Assembly: GCF_003028855.1 (NCBI RefSeq)
Contig: NZ_CP028324.1
Coordinates: 3,658,001 to 3,722,000, forward strand
Source of the DNA: Pseudoduganella armeniaca
GTDB taxonomy: Bacteria > Pseudomonadota > Gammaproteobacteria > Burkholderiales > Burkholderiaceae_D
Reading direction: 5' to 3'
DNA: 64,000 bases
The notes below the pieces were generated by a model that worked only from the letters and a program-made list of their open reading frames with translations, did no database searches and had not been told where the DNA came from. Shown in pieces: positions 9,090 to 18,159 of this stretch (its first letter is position 1; the number at the start of each line of letters is the position of its first letter). A program made the translations under genes and the position numbers.

Positions 9090-10004
9090 TCAGCTCTGGC
9101 AGCGAAATTGCCACGGCAAGGCATTGTGGATGGCGGTGGCGGCGATGGCAGCCTGGCCGGTGGCGACGCTGATCTGGTTCAGCCCGATCACGACGTCGCC
9201 CACCGCGTACAGGCCCGGCACCGTGGTGCGCTGGTGGTCGTCGACGATCAGCTTGTCGCACTCGCCGCAGGCGGCGCCGATATCGGCCGCCAAGGTGGAG
9301 CGGGCCTTTTCGCCCAGCATCGGATAGAACACGTCGAAGCGGTAGTCTTCCCCGTCCTCGGTGTGCAGCACCGGCGCCATGCGGTCCGTCAGGGTCACGC
9401 CTTTCAGGGGCGAGGAGATATAGCGCACGCCCGCCTCGCGCAGGCTGTGCGCCTCCTGTTCCGACAGCGGTGCCCGCGGCTCACGTTCGAACAGGGTGAC
9501 GTCGCAGGAAAACGTGCGCATGAACAGTGCGTGGCCGGTGCGGTTGTGCGGCTGCGAGACCACGGCCACTTTCTTGTCGAGGATGTCGAAGCCGTCGCAC
9601 ACCGGGCACAGGCGCACGGCACCCGCGGCCACCGCGTCATGCCAGTTCTCGACCGGCAGCCCCGCGTCCGCCACGCCCGTCGCCAGCAGCACGACGGGCG
9701 TATGGATTTCGCCGCCCGCGTGGCTGGCCACGAACACGGCGCCATCCTTACGCAAGGCCGTGATGTCGATGTCCTCGACGGCGCCGCCATAGCAGGTCAG
9801 CTGCTGGTGCAGCCGATCCAGCAGCTCGTGGCCCGGCACGCCGCCGGGAAAGCCGGGATAGTTGTGGCTGACCGGGATCAGCGCCAGGCGGCTGTTGCCC
9901 TTGTCCGCCACGATCACGTCGCGGCGGAAGCGGCGCAGGTAGATCGCGGCCGTCAGCCCGCCCGGGCCGCCGCCGATGACGAGCACCTCGCAGCGGCGCG
10001 GCAA
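9090..10004 (-). CDS. NAD(P)/FAD-dependent oxidoreductase, thioredoxin reductase-like
   Basis: This is a 304-residue class II pyridine-nucleotide-disulfide-type flavoprotein. The FAD-binding GGGPGGLTAAIYLRR is at the N terminus, a CPVC pair lies near residue 140 where thioredoxin reductases carry their redox CxxC, and the C-terminal FAD motif is VPGLYAVGDVVIGLNQ. The canonical GxGxxA NAD motif is not clear (KKVAVVSQPHNRTGHA), so cofactor and partner are uncertain. The start is probably TTG at 10004, two bases after the upstream gene stops, so the two are likely cotranscribed. The substrate may be a thioredoxin-like protein or another disulfide. Confidence 0.85.
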   Translation of the reverse strand: MPRRCEVLVIGGGPGGLTAAIYLRRFRRDVIVADKGNSRLALIPVSHNYPGFPGGVPGHELLDRLHQQLTCYGGAVEDIDITALRKDGAVFVASHAGGEIHTPVVLLATGVADAGLPVENWHDAVAAGAVRLCPVCDGFDILDKKVAVVSQPHNRTGHALFMRTFSCDVTLFEREPRAPLSEQEAHSLREAGVRYISSPLKGVTLTDRMAPVLHTEDGEDYRFDVFYPMLGEKARSTLAADIGAACGECDKLIVDDHQRTTVPGLYAVGDVVIGLNQISVATGQAAIAATAIHNALPWQFRCQS

Positions 10005-10006
10005 GG

Positions 10007-10552
10007 TCAGCGGCCCGTCGGTGCGCCGGCCGGGCTCGAGCCTGGCGTGCCGGCATTGATGCCAGCCGGCGCCGGCGCCAGCGTATTGTTGGCATTGCTG
10101 CCGGGGCCCCAGCTGCCGTTGTTCAGCGGTTGCGACGAGCCCAGCGCGCCCGGCGACAACGAGGAACCGCTGGTCGTGTTGGTAATACTGGTGGTGCCGG
10201 TCGCGCTCATATTGCCGAGCGATGGGGCACGATTGTCGATGGTGCCCAGCGGGGCCGTCACGCCGGGCGTGCCGACGGTGCCGCCGGTGCGACCGCTGTT
10301 GGCCGGCACCGTGCCGGCCAGCGGCGTGCGCGCGGTACCGACGCCGGTCGCGGCAAGTATGGCACCGCCGATGCCGGTATTGACCTGGCTGCCGATGCCC
10401 GTGTCGAGCTGGCCGTTGAGCGGCCCGTTGCGCTGGCTGTTCAGCTGCGAGTTGACCTGGCCGTTGACCGGCTGGCTCAGCTGGGCCTGGGCGGTGGCGG
10501 CGGCCATCGTGGCCGCCAGCAGCAGTGCGACGTGCTTAGTGGCGTATTTCAT
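10007..10552 (-). CDS. Secreted low-complexity protein with Asn/Gly/Thr repeats
   Basis: I do not recognise a family. It has a signal peptide (MKYATKHVALLLAATMAAATAQA) followed by imperfect 4-6-residue repeats (PVNGQ, QVNSQ, QLNSQ, PLNGQ). A Gly/Thr/Ser/Asn-rich region then runs to the end. A GGAGG ribosome site lies seven bases before the ATG, which fixes this start over one 14 codons upstream. The composition suggests an unstructured exported or surface protein. It is coupled to the flavin oxidoreductase downstream, though no functional link is evident. Confidence 0.65.
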   Translation of the reverse strand: MKYATKHVALLLAATMAAATAQAQLSQPVNGQVNSQLNSQRNGPLNGQLDTGIGSQVNTGIGGAILAATGVGTARTPLAGTVPANSGRTGGTVGTPGVTAPLGTIDNRAPSLGNMSATGTTSITNTTSGSSLSPGALGSSQPLNNGSWGPGSNANNTLAPAPAGINAGTPGSSPAGAPTGR

Positions 10553-10654
10553 CCTGTCCTCCTTGCGTTGAAATCGGTAGGACGATTTTGTCACGCCAGT
10601 TGCATGACGACCGTAGGAGTGCGCCGCACCGGCCAGTCGGAAGCGGGCGCGCCG

Positions 10655-10918
10655 TCAGCCGGGGCTGGTGCTGCCCGGCAGTTCGCGGATCTTCAGAATG
10701 CCGATCAGGTTGCACAGCCGCGTACGGCACAGCTGCAGCGGCTCGGCCTGGTCCGCCCCCACGTGCAGCAGCACGTCCACGCCATGGCGCCCCGGCGCCA
10801 GGTGCAGGCTGTGCAGCGCCAGGCCGCCGCGCCGCACCACCGACAGCACCGTTTCCATCGTGGTCAAGGCCACGTCTCGCTCCACCCGCAGGCGGAATGT
10901 CTTCATATGCAGTTCCAT
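10655..10918 (-). CDS. Small protein resembling an ACT domain (IlvM-like)
   Basis: This is an 87-residue protein. The pattern FRLRVERDVALTTMETVLSV followed by RRGGLALHSLHL and GRHGVDVLLHV resembles the beta-alpha-beta-beta ACT fold of acetolactate synthase small subunits, with a later stretch LCNLIGILKIREL. It is divergent from the Lrp-family regulator, and ACT-like (RAM) domains are also part of Lrp proteins. No large acetolactate synthase subunit lies nearby. It might be a free-standing amino-acid-binding subunit. The assignment rests on pattern only. Confidence 0.5.
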   Translation of the reverse strand: MELHMKTFRLRVERDVALTTMETVLSVVRRGGLALHSLHLAPGRHGVDVLLHVGADQAEPLQLCRTRLCNLIGILKIRELPGSTSPG

Positions 10919-10982
10919 ACCGAGATGTTAGTGGCTCGGCCATGGAATAGGCGCCTGAATTTCCAGCCGATTCGCCGCTTTC

Positions 10983-10996
10983 GAAGAATATTCTTC
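10983..10996. promoter_or_regulatory. Palindromic operator candidate before the Lrp-type gene
   Basis: GAAGAATATTCTTC is a perfect 14-base palindrome about 50 bases before the regulator start and just upstream of -10-like sequences TATGCT (11006-11011) and TATAAG (11013-11018). The half-site CTTCTTCG reappears nearer the start. Lrp/AsnC proteins commonly autoregulate from AT-rich palindromes, so an autoregulatory site is plausible. It could also serve the divergent ACT-like gene. Confidence 0.5.
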
Positions 10997-11044
10997 CGGA
11001 TGGGTTATGCTTTATAAGACATACTTCTTCGATAAAGGAAAACG

Positions 11045-11506
11045 GTGGAAGAACTGGATCAAACAGACCGGCGCATCCTGCGCGCCTTGCGGCGCGACGG
11101 GCGCCTGTCGAACACGAAACTGGCAGAGGAAGTGGGCTTGTCCACGACGCCATGCTGGAACCGCGTGCGCGCGTTGGAGGAACGGGGCGTCATCGAAGGC
11201 TATACGGCCCTGTTGAACCAGCAGGCGCTTGGGCTGCCGGACACCGTCATCATCGAAGTGACGCTGGAGCGCCACGACGACGACATGCTGGTCAGATTCG
11301 GCGAGGCGCTGGCCGGGCTGCCGGAAGTGATGGAGGCCTACCTGCTGACCGGCGAATACGACTACCTGATCAAGGTGGCCGTGGCCGGCACTGCCGGCTA
11401 TGAGGAATTCCTGCGCCGCAAGCTGTACAAGCTGCCCGGCATCCGCCACAGCCGCTCGACCTTCGTGCTGCGCTGCCTGAAGCGCGCCCACTCGGTCGAA
11501 CCTTGA
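11045..11506 (+). CDS. Lrp/AsnC-family transcriptional regulator
   Basis: This 153-residue DNA-binding regulator starts at GTG after AAAGGA. The N-terminal winged helix-turn-helix is LDQTDRRILRALRRDGRLSN with recognition segment LSTTPCWNRVRALEERGVI. The C-terminal RAM domain (~65-145) includes EAYLLTGEYDYLIKVAV and ends LPGIRHSRSTFVL. Such proteins sense amino acids. The divergent ACT-like gene and the palindrome between them suggest local control. The ligand is unknown. Confidence 0.92.
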   Translation: MEELDQTDRRILRALRRDGRLSNTKLAEEVGLSTTPCWNRVRALEERGVIEGYTALLNQQALGLPDTVIIEVTLERHDDDMLVRFGEALAGLPEVMEAYLLTGEYDYLIKVAVAGTAGYEEFLRRKLYKLPGIRHSRSTFVLRCLKRAHSVEP

Positions 11507-11524
11507 TCGCTTGATCGGCTGGGC

Positions 11525-11887
11525 TCAGTGGGCCGCCATATGGCTGCCCCGCCCCGGCTGCGCCACGCCGGCGCCGCTGGCCATGCGCCGGCATTCGACG
11601 GCGCAGCGGCGGCAGGCGGCCGCGCAATCCTGGCAGTGCTGCATGGTGTGCTTGCCGCATTCGTCGGCGCAGGCCTCGCAGGCGTCCGCGCACACGGCGC
11701 ACAGGCTGCTGGCCAGCGCGCTGCCGCGCGCCAGGAAGCCGGCCACGGTACGGCACAACGCGGCGCAATCGATGTCGCCGGCGATGCAGGCGGCCATCAT
11801 TTTCCGATCCTCCTCGCGCAGGCAGGCGGCGGCGCAGCGGTCGCAGGCATCGGCACAGGCCTGGCAGGCTTCCAGACAGCTTTCCAT
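11525..11887 (-). CDS. Cys-rich four-helix-bundle copper-binding protein (DUF326 type)
   Basis: This 120-residue protein carries the repeated CxxC patterns of the DUF326/Csp copper-storage family: CLEACQACADACDRCAAAC, then CAALC, CAVCADACEACADECGKH and CQDCAAACRRCAVEC. The Cys face the core of a four-helix bundle and bind Cu(I). There is no signal peptide, so it is probably cytosolic. The start at 11887 follows GGAGAGGAAG and is preferred over an in-frame start 17 codons upstream. It converges on the Lrp gene. A role in copper buffering is known for the family and inferred here. Confidence 0.85.
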   Translation of the reverse strand: MESCLEACQACADACDRCAAACLREEDRKMMAACIAGDIDCAALCRTVAGFLARGSALASSLCAVCADACEACADECGKHTMQHCQDCAAACRRCAVECRRMASGAGVAQPGRGSHMAAH

Positions 11888-12022
11888 GGCAGCTTCCTCT
11901 CCAGAGTTTGAAGCAGGCAGCATAGCGCGGCCGCGCATGACACGGCGCCATGGTGCCCTTGCGCACAGACGGGGCCCGAAGCCGGCGCCATGATGTTATG
12001 GCAACTCATCAGCGAGGAACCC

Positions 12023-13091
12023 ATGCAAGCAACCATGCGCGCGGCCGTGGCCGCGCTGGCCGGCCTGTTGGCTGCCACCCCTGCCCACGCCCTGGACAGC
12101 AAGGAACCGCCCAAGGCGGTGCCTGCCATGCAGAAGATCCTGGACGCCTACGCGGCGCTGGACCTGAAGCCGCTGCCGACCTTGACACCGGCCGAGGCGC
12201 GGCACCAGGCGACCATCGCCGATGCCGTCGCGCGGGTGCAAAAGGAGGACGGCAAGACGCCCCGGCCGCGGCCGCGCTGGCGGTGCGGCACCTCAGCGCA
12301 CCCGGCCCGGCCGGGCCGATCCCGCTGCACGTCTACACGCCGCCGGGCAAGGGCCGTTCCCGCTGCTGGTCTATTTTCACGGCGGCGGCTTCGTGCTGGG
12401 CGACACCAAGGCCTACGAGCCGTCGATCCGGGCGCTGGCCCATGGAGCGCACGCGATCGTCGTCTCGGTGGACTATCGCCAGGCGCCGGAACACCGGTTC
12501 CCCGCCGCGGCCGACGACGCCTTTGCCGCCTGGCGCTGGGTTGTCGGCCATGCGCAGGAGCTGAACGGCGACCCGGCGCGCGTGGCCGTGGCGGGCGAGA
12601 GCGCGGGCGGCAATCTGGCCGCCGTCGTGGCGCTGATGGCGCGCGACCGCAAGGTGCAGGCACCGCTGCACCAGGTGCTGATCTACCCGGTCGTGGGCGA
12701 CGACATCAGCACGCCGTCGTACCAGCGCAATGCCAACGCGCGGCCGCTGGACAAGGCGACGATGCAGTGGTTCCTGCAGCAATACACGGCGGGCCCGGAA
12801 GCACGCGAGAATCCGTACGCGCTGCCGCTGAAGGCCGCCACGCTCAAGGGACTGGCGCCGGCCACGGTGGTGGCGGCCGAGATCGACCCGCTGGCCAGCG
12901 AAGCGAAAACCTATGCCGAGCGGCTGCAGGCGGACGGCGTGCCGGTGCACTACCGCGAGTTCGACGGCGTCACCCACGAATTCTTCGGCATGCAGGCCGC
13001 GTTGCCGAAGGCGGAGGACGCGCAGAAGTTCGTCATCGAGGACCTGCTCAAGGCCTTCAATACGCAGACCGGCGCGTTGGCGCGGCACTGA
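12023..13091 (+). pseudogene. Alpha/beta hydrolase (esterase, HSL family) interrupted by two frame breaks
   Basis: A signal peptide (MQATMRAAVAALAGLLAATPAHA) begins one frame. The first break is near the C run at 12260-12263 and the second is near 12354. The last frame holds the oxyanion motif YFHGGGFVLG, the nucleophile elbow GESAGGN, the acid in AEIDPL and the His in THEFF. Adding one C at each break restores a continuous ~356-residue esterase (...GKTPPAAAAL... and ...GKGPFPLLVYFHGGG...). All catalytic residues are intact, so sequencing error is as likely as inactivation. A GAGG ribosome site precedes the ATG. The substrate is unknown. Confidence 0.8.
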
Positions 13092-13094
13092 CGT

Positions 13095-14327
13095 TCAGGC
13101 GGCGGCCGCGGCCACCTTGCGCGCCGCCGACCGCGCCCGCGGCGCCGGCTTCGCGCGCGCCGGCGCCGGTTGCGCCGCCCGCTTGCCCTTGCCCTTGCCC
13201 TGCATGGCCGCCTGTTGCGCCTCCCGTTCCAGGCGCTGCTGCAGCAGCGCCAGCACGGCCGCCTCCTCCGGCTGCAGCGCGTGCAGGTCTTGCGTCAGCT
13301 CCTCCTCGGCCCGGGTGCGCAGTGCCGCCAGTTCGGCGCCGTCCATATAGGCATCCAGCACGGCCGGATGGACATAGCACTTGCGACAGACCGAAGGCGT
13401 GTTGCCCAGCTTCTTGGCCACCGACTCGATGGCGCGCACGACGTTCTTCTTGGCCTGCGTCTCGGAGTCGAACTTCTCGAATTCCTGCAGGGCCAGCGCC
13501 GCCAGCACGGTGCCGGACCAGGTGCGGAAATCCTTGGCCGTGTAGTCTTCGCCCGTGATGGTGCGCAGGTAGTCGTTGACGTCGCTCGAGTCGATCGAAT
13601 GGCGGTCGCCGTCGTCGTCCACGTATTGGAACAGCTCCTGGCCCGGCAGGTCGCGGATGCGGCCGATGATGCGGGCCAGGCGCCGGTCCGCCACCTTGAC
13701 GTCGTGCCACACGCCGCTCTTGCCGCGGAAGTGGAACTCCACCTCCTTGCCGTCCACCCGCACGTGGCGGTTGCGCAAGGTAGTCAGCCCGAAGGACTTG
13801 TTTTCCTTCGCATATTCCTCGTTGCCGATACGCATCATCGTCGCCTCCAGCAGGTAGACGATCGTCGCCAGCACTTTCTCGCGCGGCAGGCCGGGCAAGC
13901 CCAGCGCCTTGTCGACGGCCGCGCGGATGCCCGGCAGCGCGCGGCCGAACGCGATCATGCGTTCGTACTTGACTTCGTCGCGCACGCTGCGCCAGCGCGG
14001 GTGGTAGCGGTATTGCTTGCGCCCGCGCGCGTCGCGCCCTGTCGCCTGCAGGTGGCCGTTGGCCTGGGCGCAGATCCACACGTCGGTCCAGGCCGGCGGA
14101 ATCGCCAGCGACTTGATGCGGCCCAGCGTGGCCTCGTCCTCGACAGCCTTGCCGTCCGCGGCCAGGTAGCGAAAGCCGGCGCCATCGTTGGGCACACGGG
14201 ACAGCCCGGGCCGGCCGTCGGTCACGTAGCGCAGGCCGGCGGCACGGGCGGCGGCCTGCGCGTCGGCGGCCAGCATGGCGCTGGGCAGCGCCGGGTTTTC
14301 TTCTGCAGTAGTTTCTGCGGATTTCAT
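13095..14327 (-). CDS. DNA topoisomerase IB (poxvirus/bacterial type)
   Basis: This 410-residue type IB topoisomerase relaxes supercoils through a 3'-phosphotyrosine. Motifs include IPPAWTDVWIC, GRKQYRYHPRWR, MRIGNEEYAKENKSFGLTTL, the active-site region DFRTWSGT and the catalytic Tyr in CRKCYVHPAV. A Lys/Ala/Arg-rich tail of ~45 residues follows, as in many bacterial members, and may bind DNA. The stop lies three bases from the convergent esterase stop. GAGGATAG precedes the ATG. Confidence 0.93.
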   Translation of the reverse strand: MKSAETTAEENPALPSAMLAADAQAAARAAGLRYVTDGRPGLSRVPNDGAGFRYLAADGKAVEDEATLGRIKSLAIPPAWTDVWICAQANGHLQATGRDARGRKQYRYHPRWRSVRDEVKYERMIAFGRALPGIRAAVDKALGLPGLPREKVLATIVYLLEATMMRIGNEEYAKENKSFGLTTLRNRHVRVDGKEVEFHFRGKSGVWHDVKVADRRLARIIGRIRDLPGQELFQYVDDDGDRHSIDSSDVNDYLRTITGEDYTAKDFRTWSGTVLAALALQEFEKFDSETQAKKNVVRAIESVAKKLGNTPSVCRKCYVHPAVLDAYMDGAELAALRTRAEEELTQDLHALQPEEAAVLALLQQRLEREAQQAAMQGKGKGKRAAQPAPARAKPAPRARSAARKVAAAAA

Positions 14328-14511
14328 GGTCTATCCTCGAGGCAGCGTGGGCCCAGTGTGCCACCGTGCCGCCGGCCGCTCCGTTCGCCAGCCCACATGC
14401 CGGCACGCATGACTTGCTTGGGTTACAATACTGCCTCCACCGTTCGACCTGACCGCGTCCGCGTTCGCCGTTTTCGCGCGAGCCGCGCCGTCGCGGCACC
14501 TGCTGCTGAAG

Positions 14512-15288
14512 ATGCCCATGACCACACGCTCCGTACCCGCGCTGCCCTGCCTGCTGACCGCCCTGGCCTTGCCCCTGTGCCTGTCCCTGCCTGCCCACGC
14601 CGGCGACTCCATCGAGGAACGTACCTGGAACACCTCGGCCGAACTGGGCGCGATCACCACCAGCGGCAACACCAGCGGCACCTCGGTGACGGGCAAGATC
14701 GACGCGCGCCAGGAGATGGAAGACTGGAGCAACCAGTACATCCTGACCGGCTTCTTCAAGGAAGACCGCAGCGAGGACAGCGACGGCCGCAAGCAGTCGA
14801 TCCGCTCGGCCGAGCGCTTCGCCCTGTCGGCCAAGGCGGCCTACAAGCTGATGGAGGACGGCCAGCGCCTGTACGTGCTGGGTTCGCATGTCGACGACCG
14901 CTTTGGCGCCTATACGCGCTACTCGTCCGTCTCGGTCGGCCGCGGCCAACGGCTGTACAAGTCGCCGGACAAGATCGTCGAAGTCGAGCTGGGCCCCGGC
15001 TATTTCAACGGCGTGCGCGCCACCGGCGAGGAGGAAAGCGGCTTGACGGTGCGCGGCGCGGCCAATGTGCGCTGGCAGATCAGCCCGTCGGCGCTGTTCA
15101 CGCAGACGGTCGCCGTCGAGCGCGGCACGTCGAACGTGCACTCGGTGGCGGAAACGGCGCTGTCGACCAAGATCAACGGCACGATGCAGATGAAAGCCGC
15201 ATTCAGCGCGCGCAACGATACCAATGTGCCGGTGGACAAGAAGAATACGGATACGCAGACGTCCGTGACGCTGGTGTATTCGTTCTGA
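14512..15288 (+). CDS. DUF481 family outer-membrane protein
   Basis: This 258-residue protein has a signal peptide (to AHA near residue 30). The DUF481 pattern follows: WNTSAELGAITTSGNTSGTSVTGKID, amphipathic beta strands throughout, GPGYFNGVRATGEEES and a terminal aromatic strand TSVTLVYSF. It is probably a small outer-membrane beta-barrel, often called salt-stress-induced or porin-like. ATG codons at 14512 and 14518 are both possible. A TACAAT -10-like element is at 14424-14429 without a clear -35. It stands alone, and its function is unknown. Confidence 0.85.
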   Translation: MPMTTRSVPALPCLLTALALPLCLSLPAHAGDSIEERTWNTSAELGAITTSGNTSGTSVTGKIDARQEMEDWSNQYILTGFFKEDRSEDSDGRKQSIRSAERFALSAKAAYKLMEDGQRLYVLGSHVDDRFGAYTRYSSVSVGRGQRLYKSPDKIVEVELGPGYFNGVRATGEEESGLTVRGAANVRWQISPSALFTQTVAVERGTSNVHSVAETALSTKINGTMQMKAAFSARNDTNVPVDKKNTDTQTSVTLVYSF

Positions 15289-15322
15289 ATCACAGGCTCG
15301 AACCGCGCCGCTTGCTTCACCG

Positions 15323-15631
15323 TCAGCGGCAGGCTCCCGCCGTCAGCAGCACCAGGCCGCCCCACCCCACCGCGACCAGCGCCAGCCACCCGCTCCCCAG
15401 CCGCGCCAGCGCCAGCAGCCCCGTCCTGCGCACCCGGCAAGCACGCCACAGCAACCAGCCGCAAGCCGCCAGCGCCAGCAGCGTGACACCCAGCAGCAGC
15501 CACCAGCGCCAGGCCGCGCCGCCGCCCGGCGCGCATGCCGCCGCGGCGAACAGGTAGCAGAACGCGAAATGGCCCGCCCACACCAGCAGCGGCGCCGTTC
15601 CCTGCAACACGCGCGGCCACAAGCGCTCCAT
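15323..15631 (-). CDS. Small three-helix membrane protein of the oxidase cluster
   Basis: This 102-residue protein is almost entirely hydrophobic, with about three transmembrane helices. It starts MERLWPRVLQGTAPLLVWAG, three bases from the stop of the fused subunit I+III gene. I cannot assign a family. Its place as last gene of the oxidase operon suggests a small accessory subunit or assembly factor for the caa3-like complex, comparable to the short fourth subunit of other haem-copper oxidases. That is inference from position. Confidence 0.65.
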   Translation of the reverse strand: MERLWPRVLQGTAPLLVWAGHFAFCYLFAAAACAPGGGAAWRWWLLLGVTLLALAACGWLLWRACRVRRTGLLALARLGSGWLALVAVGWGGLVLLTAGACR

Positions 15632-15633
15632 CG

Positions 15634-18159
15634 TCAAGCCATCCAGCGCGGCCACACGTGCAGCGCAAACGCGACGACCAGGCCCTGCGCCGCCGTGTAC
15701 AGCCAGATCAGGGCACTGTTGTCGAGCGTGGCGCGGCTGTCCGGACCCAGGCGGCGCCGCAGCGACCGCGCCACCACGTAGGGCGCGACGATGGCCAGCA
15801 GCGCCACGTGCAGGCCCTGGTAGGCCAGCAGCCCCGCCACGCTGGCGCCCCAGGCGTGCGCCACCGGGTCCAGCCGCGCGTCCAGCTGCGCCCACACGTC
15901 CAGCCCGAACGACGCCGCCATGCCGGCCAGCGCGCCGGCCACCAGCCAGCGCAGCGCGCTCTGCGAGCCCGCCAGCGGCCGGCGCCACGCCACCGTCATG
16001 AGCCCTGCGCTGGCCAGCAGCAGCGCGGCCGACAGCGCCGGCCACCAAGGCTGCGCCAGCCGGCTGCCCGGCGGCGGGCACACGTCCAGCCGCATCGACA
16101 CGTGCAGGTAGGTGAACAGGAAGGCCAGGAACACGCCGGCATCCACCACCAGCATGATGACGGTGGCCCACCACGACGGACTGGCGGTGCCGGTCGCACC
16201 CACCGGCAGCAGGTTGGCGGGGCCCAGGTGGTCGGCCACGCGTGCCACGGCAGCTGGCGGCGGCCGGTCCTGGCCCCACAGCCAGGCCAGCACCGCGCCG
16301 ATCGCGCCGATGCCGCAGGCCCACGCGGTGATCGTCCACTCGATCGTCAGCAGCAGGAAGAAGCCGGCGGTGCCCAGCGCCGCCAGGAACGGCATCCAGC
16401 CGTCGGTCGGCAGTACCAGCAGGTACAGCGGCCGCGCCGCCACCGGGCTGGTGACGATGGTTTCGCGCTTGCCGGTGGCCGTGCCGGGCAGCCAGTGGGC
16501 GCCGGCCACCACCTCGTCCGCCAGCTGCGGCCGGTCCCACAGCGGCTCGGCGCTGTCCACCTGCGGGATGCTGCGCACCGCATAGCAGTCGGCCGGCAGC
16601 CATTCCAGCGTGGCCGCGCCCCATGGGTTGCCGGGCTCGCGCTGCGGGCGGCGCACGGTGCGCGCCAGGTCGCCCAGGAACAGCAGCACGCCGGCCGCGA
16701 ACACGAAGGCGCCGACGGTGGAAACCAGGTTCAGGCCATCCAGCCCCAGCCCGGACGGATAGGTGTAGACCCGGCGCGGCATGCCCAGCAGGCCGCTGAC
16801 GTGCATCGGGAAGAACGCCAGGTTGAAGCCGCCGAACATCAGGCCGAACACCCAGCGCCCGAGCCGCTCGGACAGCGCATGGCCGCGCACCAGCGGCAGC
16901 CAGTAGTACATCCCGGCGAACACGGGGAACACCATGCCGCCGACCAGCACGTAATGGAAGTGGGCGACGACGAAATAGCTGTCGTGCGCCTGCCAGTCGA
17001 ACGGCACCACGGCCACCATCACGCCGGTCAGCCCGCCCAGCACGAAGATGAACATGAAGCCCAGCAGGAACAGCGCCGGCGTGGTGATGCGCACGCTGCC
17101 GCGCCACAGGGTGCCGATCCAGGCGAACACCTGCACCGCGGTGGGCACGGCGACCGCCATGCTGGCGGCCGAGACCAGCCCGGCTTCGACCACGCCCAGC
17201 CCCGCCGTGAACATGTGGTGCGCCCACAGGCCGAAGCTGAAGAAGCCGACGCCGACCAGCGCGACGATGACGGCCCGGCGGCCCACCAGCGGCGTGCGCG
17301 CGATGGTCGGGATCATCGTCGACACCATGCCGGCCGCCGGCAGGAAGATGATGTACACCTCCGGATGGCCGAAGAACCAGAACAGGTGCTGCCACAGCAC
17401 CGGGTCGCCGCCGCGCGCGGCGATGAAAAACGGCCAGTCGAAGGCGCGCTCCAGTTCCAGCAGGGCGGTGCCGGCGATAATGGCCGGGAAGGCGAACACG
17501 ATCATCACGCCCACCACCAGCATCGACCACGCGTAGACGGGCATGCGCGCCAGGGTCATGCCGGGCGCGCGGGTGAACAGGATGCCGACGATCAGCTCGA
17601 TGGCGCCGGCGATGGCGGAGATCTCGATGAAGCCGATCCCGAGCAGCCAGAAGTCCGCGTTCAAGCCAGGCGAGTAGGCCTCGCCGGTCAGCGGCGGATA
17701 CATGAACCAGCCGCCGTCCGGCGCCAGGCCGACGAACAAGGTGCAGAAGAAGCCCAGCCCGCCGATGGCATAGGCCCAGAACGCGTACGCCGACAGGCGC
17801 GGGAACGGCAGGTCGCGCGCCCCCAGCATGCCGGGCAGCAGGTACACGGCCAGCGCTTCGACGATGGGAATCGCGAACAGGAACATCATCACGCTGCCGT
17901 GCATCGTGAACACCTGGTTGTACGTGGCGGCCGACAGCAGGGTGTTGTCCGGTACGGCCAGCTGGGCGCGCATCAGCAGGCCGAGGATGCCGGCCAGCAG
18001 GAAGAACAGCATGGCGGTGCCGATGTACAGCAAGCCCACCGTGGTGTTGTTGACGGCCGTGACGAGGCGCCAGCCGCGCGGCGTGCGCCAGACCCGCTCC
18101 AGCCGATCCAGCTCGCCGGGCGGGCGCGGCACGGCGCTGGGCAGCACGGGCGGCGTCAT
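15634..18159 (-). CDS. Cytochrome c oxidase, fused subunits I and III
   Basis: This 841-residue inner-membrane haem-copper oxidase core has subunit I (~1-560) joined to a subunit III domain (~610-841). Subunit I carries the metal ligands: MHGSVMMF (haem a), FFGHPEVYIIFLP (CuB His and cross-linked Tyr), WAHHMFTAG (CuB His pair) and VVAHFHYVL (haem a3/a). The subunit III part has TVIMLVVDAGVFLAFLFTYLH and YQGLHVALL. The start at 18159 forms an ATGA overlap with the subunit II stop. Fused I+III oxidases are known but less common than separate genes. It should reduce O2 with electrons from cytochrome c. Confidence 0.92.
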   Translation of the reverse strand: MTPPVLPSAVPRPPGELDRLERVWRTPRGWRLVTAVNNTTVGLLYIGTAMLFFLLAGILGLLMRAQLAVPDNTLLSAATYNQVFTMHGSVMMFLFAIPIVEALAVYLLPGMLGARDLPFPRLSAYAFWAYAIGGLGFFCTLFVGLAPDGGWFMYPPLTGEAYSPGLNADFWLLGIGFIEISAIAGAIELIVGILFTRAPGMTLARMPVYAWSMLVVGVMIVFAFPAIIAGTALLELERAFDWPFFIAARGGDPVLWQHLFWFFGHPEVYIIFLPAAGMVSTMIPTIARTPLVGRRAVIVALVGVGFFSFGLWAHHMFTAGLGVVEAGLVSAASMAVAVPTAVQVFAWIGTLWRGSVRITTPALFLLGFMFIFVLGGLTGVMVAVVPFDWQAHDSYFVVAHFHYVLVGGMVFPVFAGMYYWLPLVRGHALSERLGRWVFGLMFGGFNLAFFPMHVSGLLGMPRRVYTYPSGLGLDGLNLVSTVGAFVFAAGVLLFLGDLARTVRRPQREPGNPWGAATLEWLPADCYAVRSIPQVDSAEPLWDRPQLADEVVAGAHWLPGTATGKRETIVTSPVAARPLYLLVLPTDGWMPFLAALGTAGFFLLLTIEWTITAWACGIGAIGAVLAWLWGQDRPPPAAVARVADHLGPANLLPVGATGTASPSWWATVIMLVVDAGVFLAFLFTYLHVSMRLDVCPPPGSRLAQPWWPALSAALLLASAGLMTVAWRRPLAGSQSALRWLVAGALAGMAASFGLDVWAQLDARLDPVAHAWGASVAGLLAYQGLHVALLAIVAPYVVARSLRRRLGPDSRATLDNSALIWLYTAAQGLVVAFALHVWPRWMA

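Noticed and set aside
10130..11017. Plus-strand open frame across the secreted repeat protein and ACT-like gene
   Set aside because: It is antisense to two better-supported genes, has no ribosome site and shows Arg/Gly/Gln-rich shadow composition.
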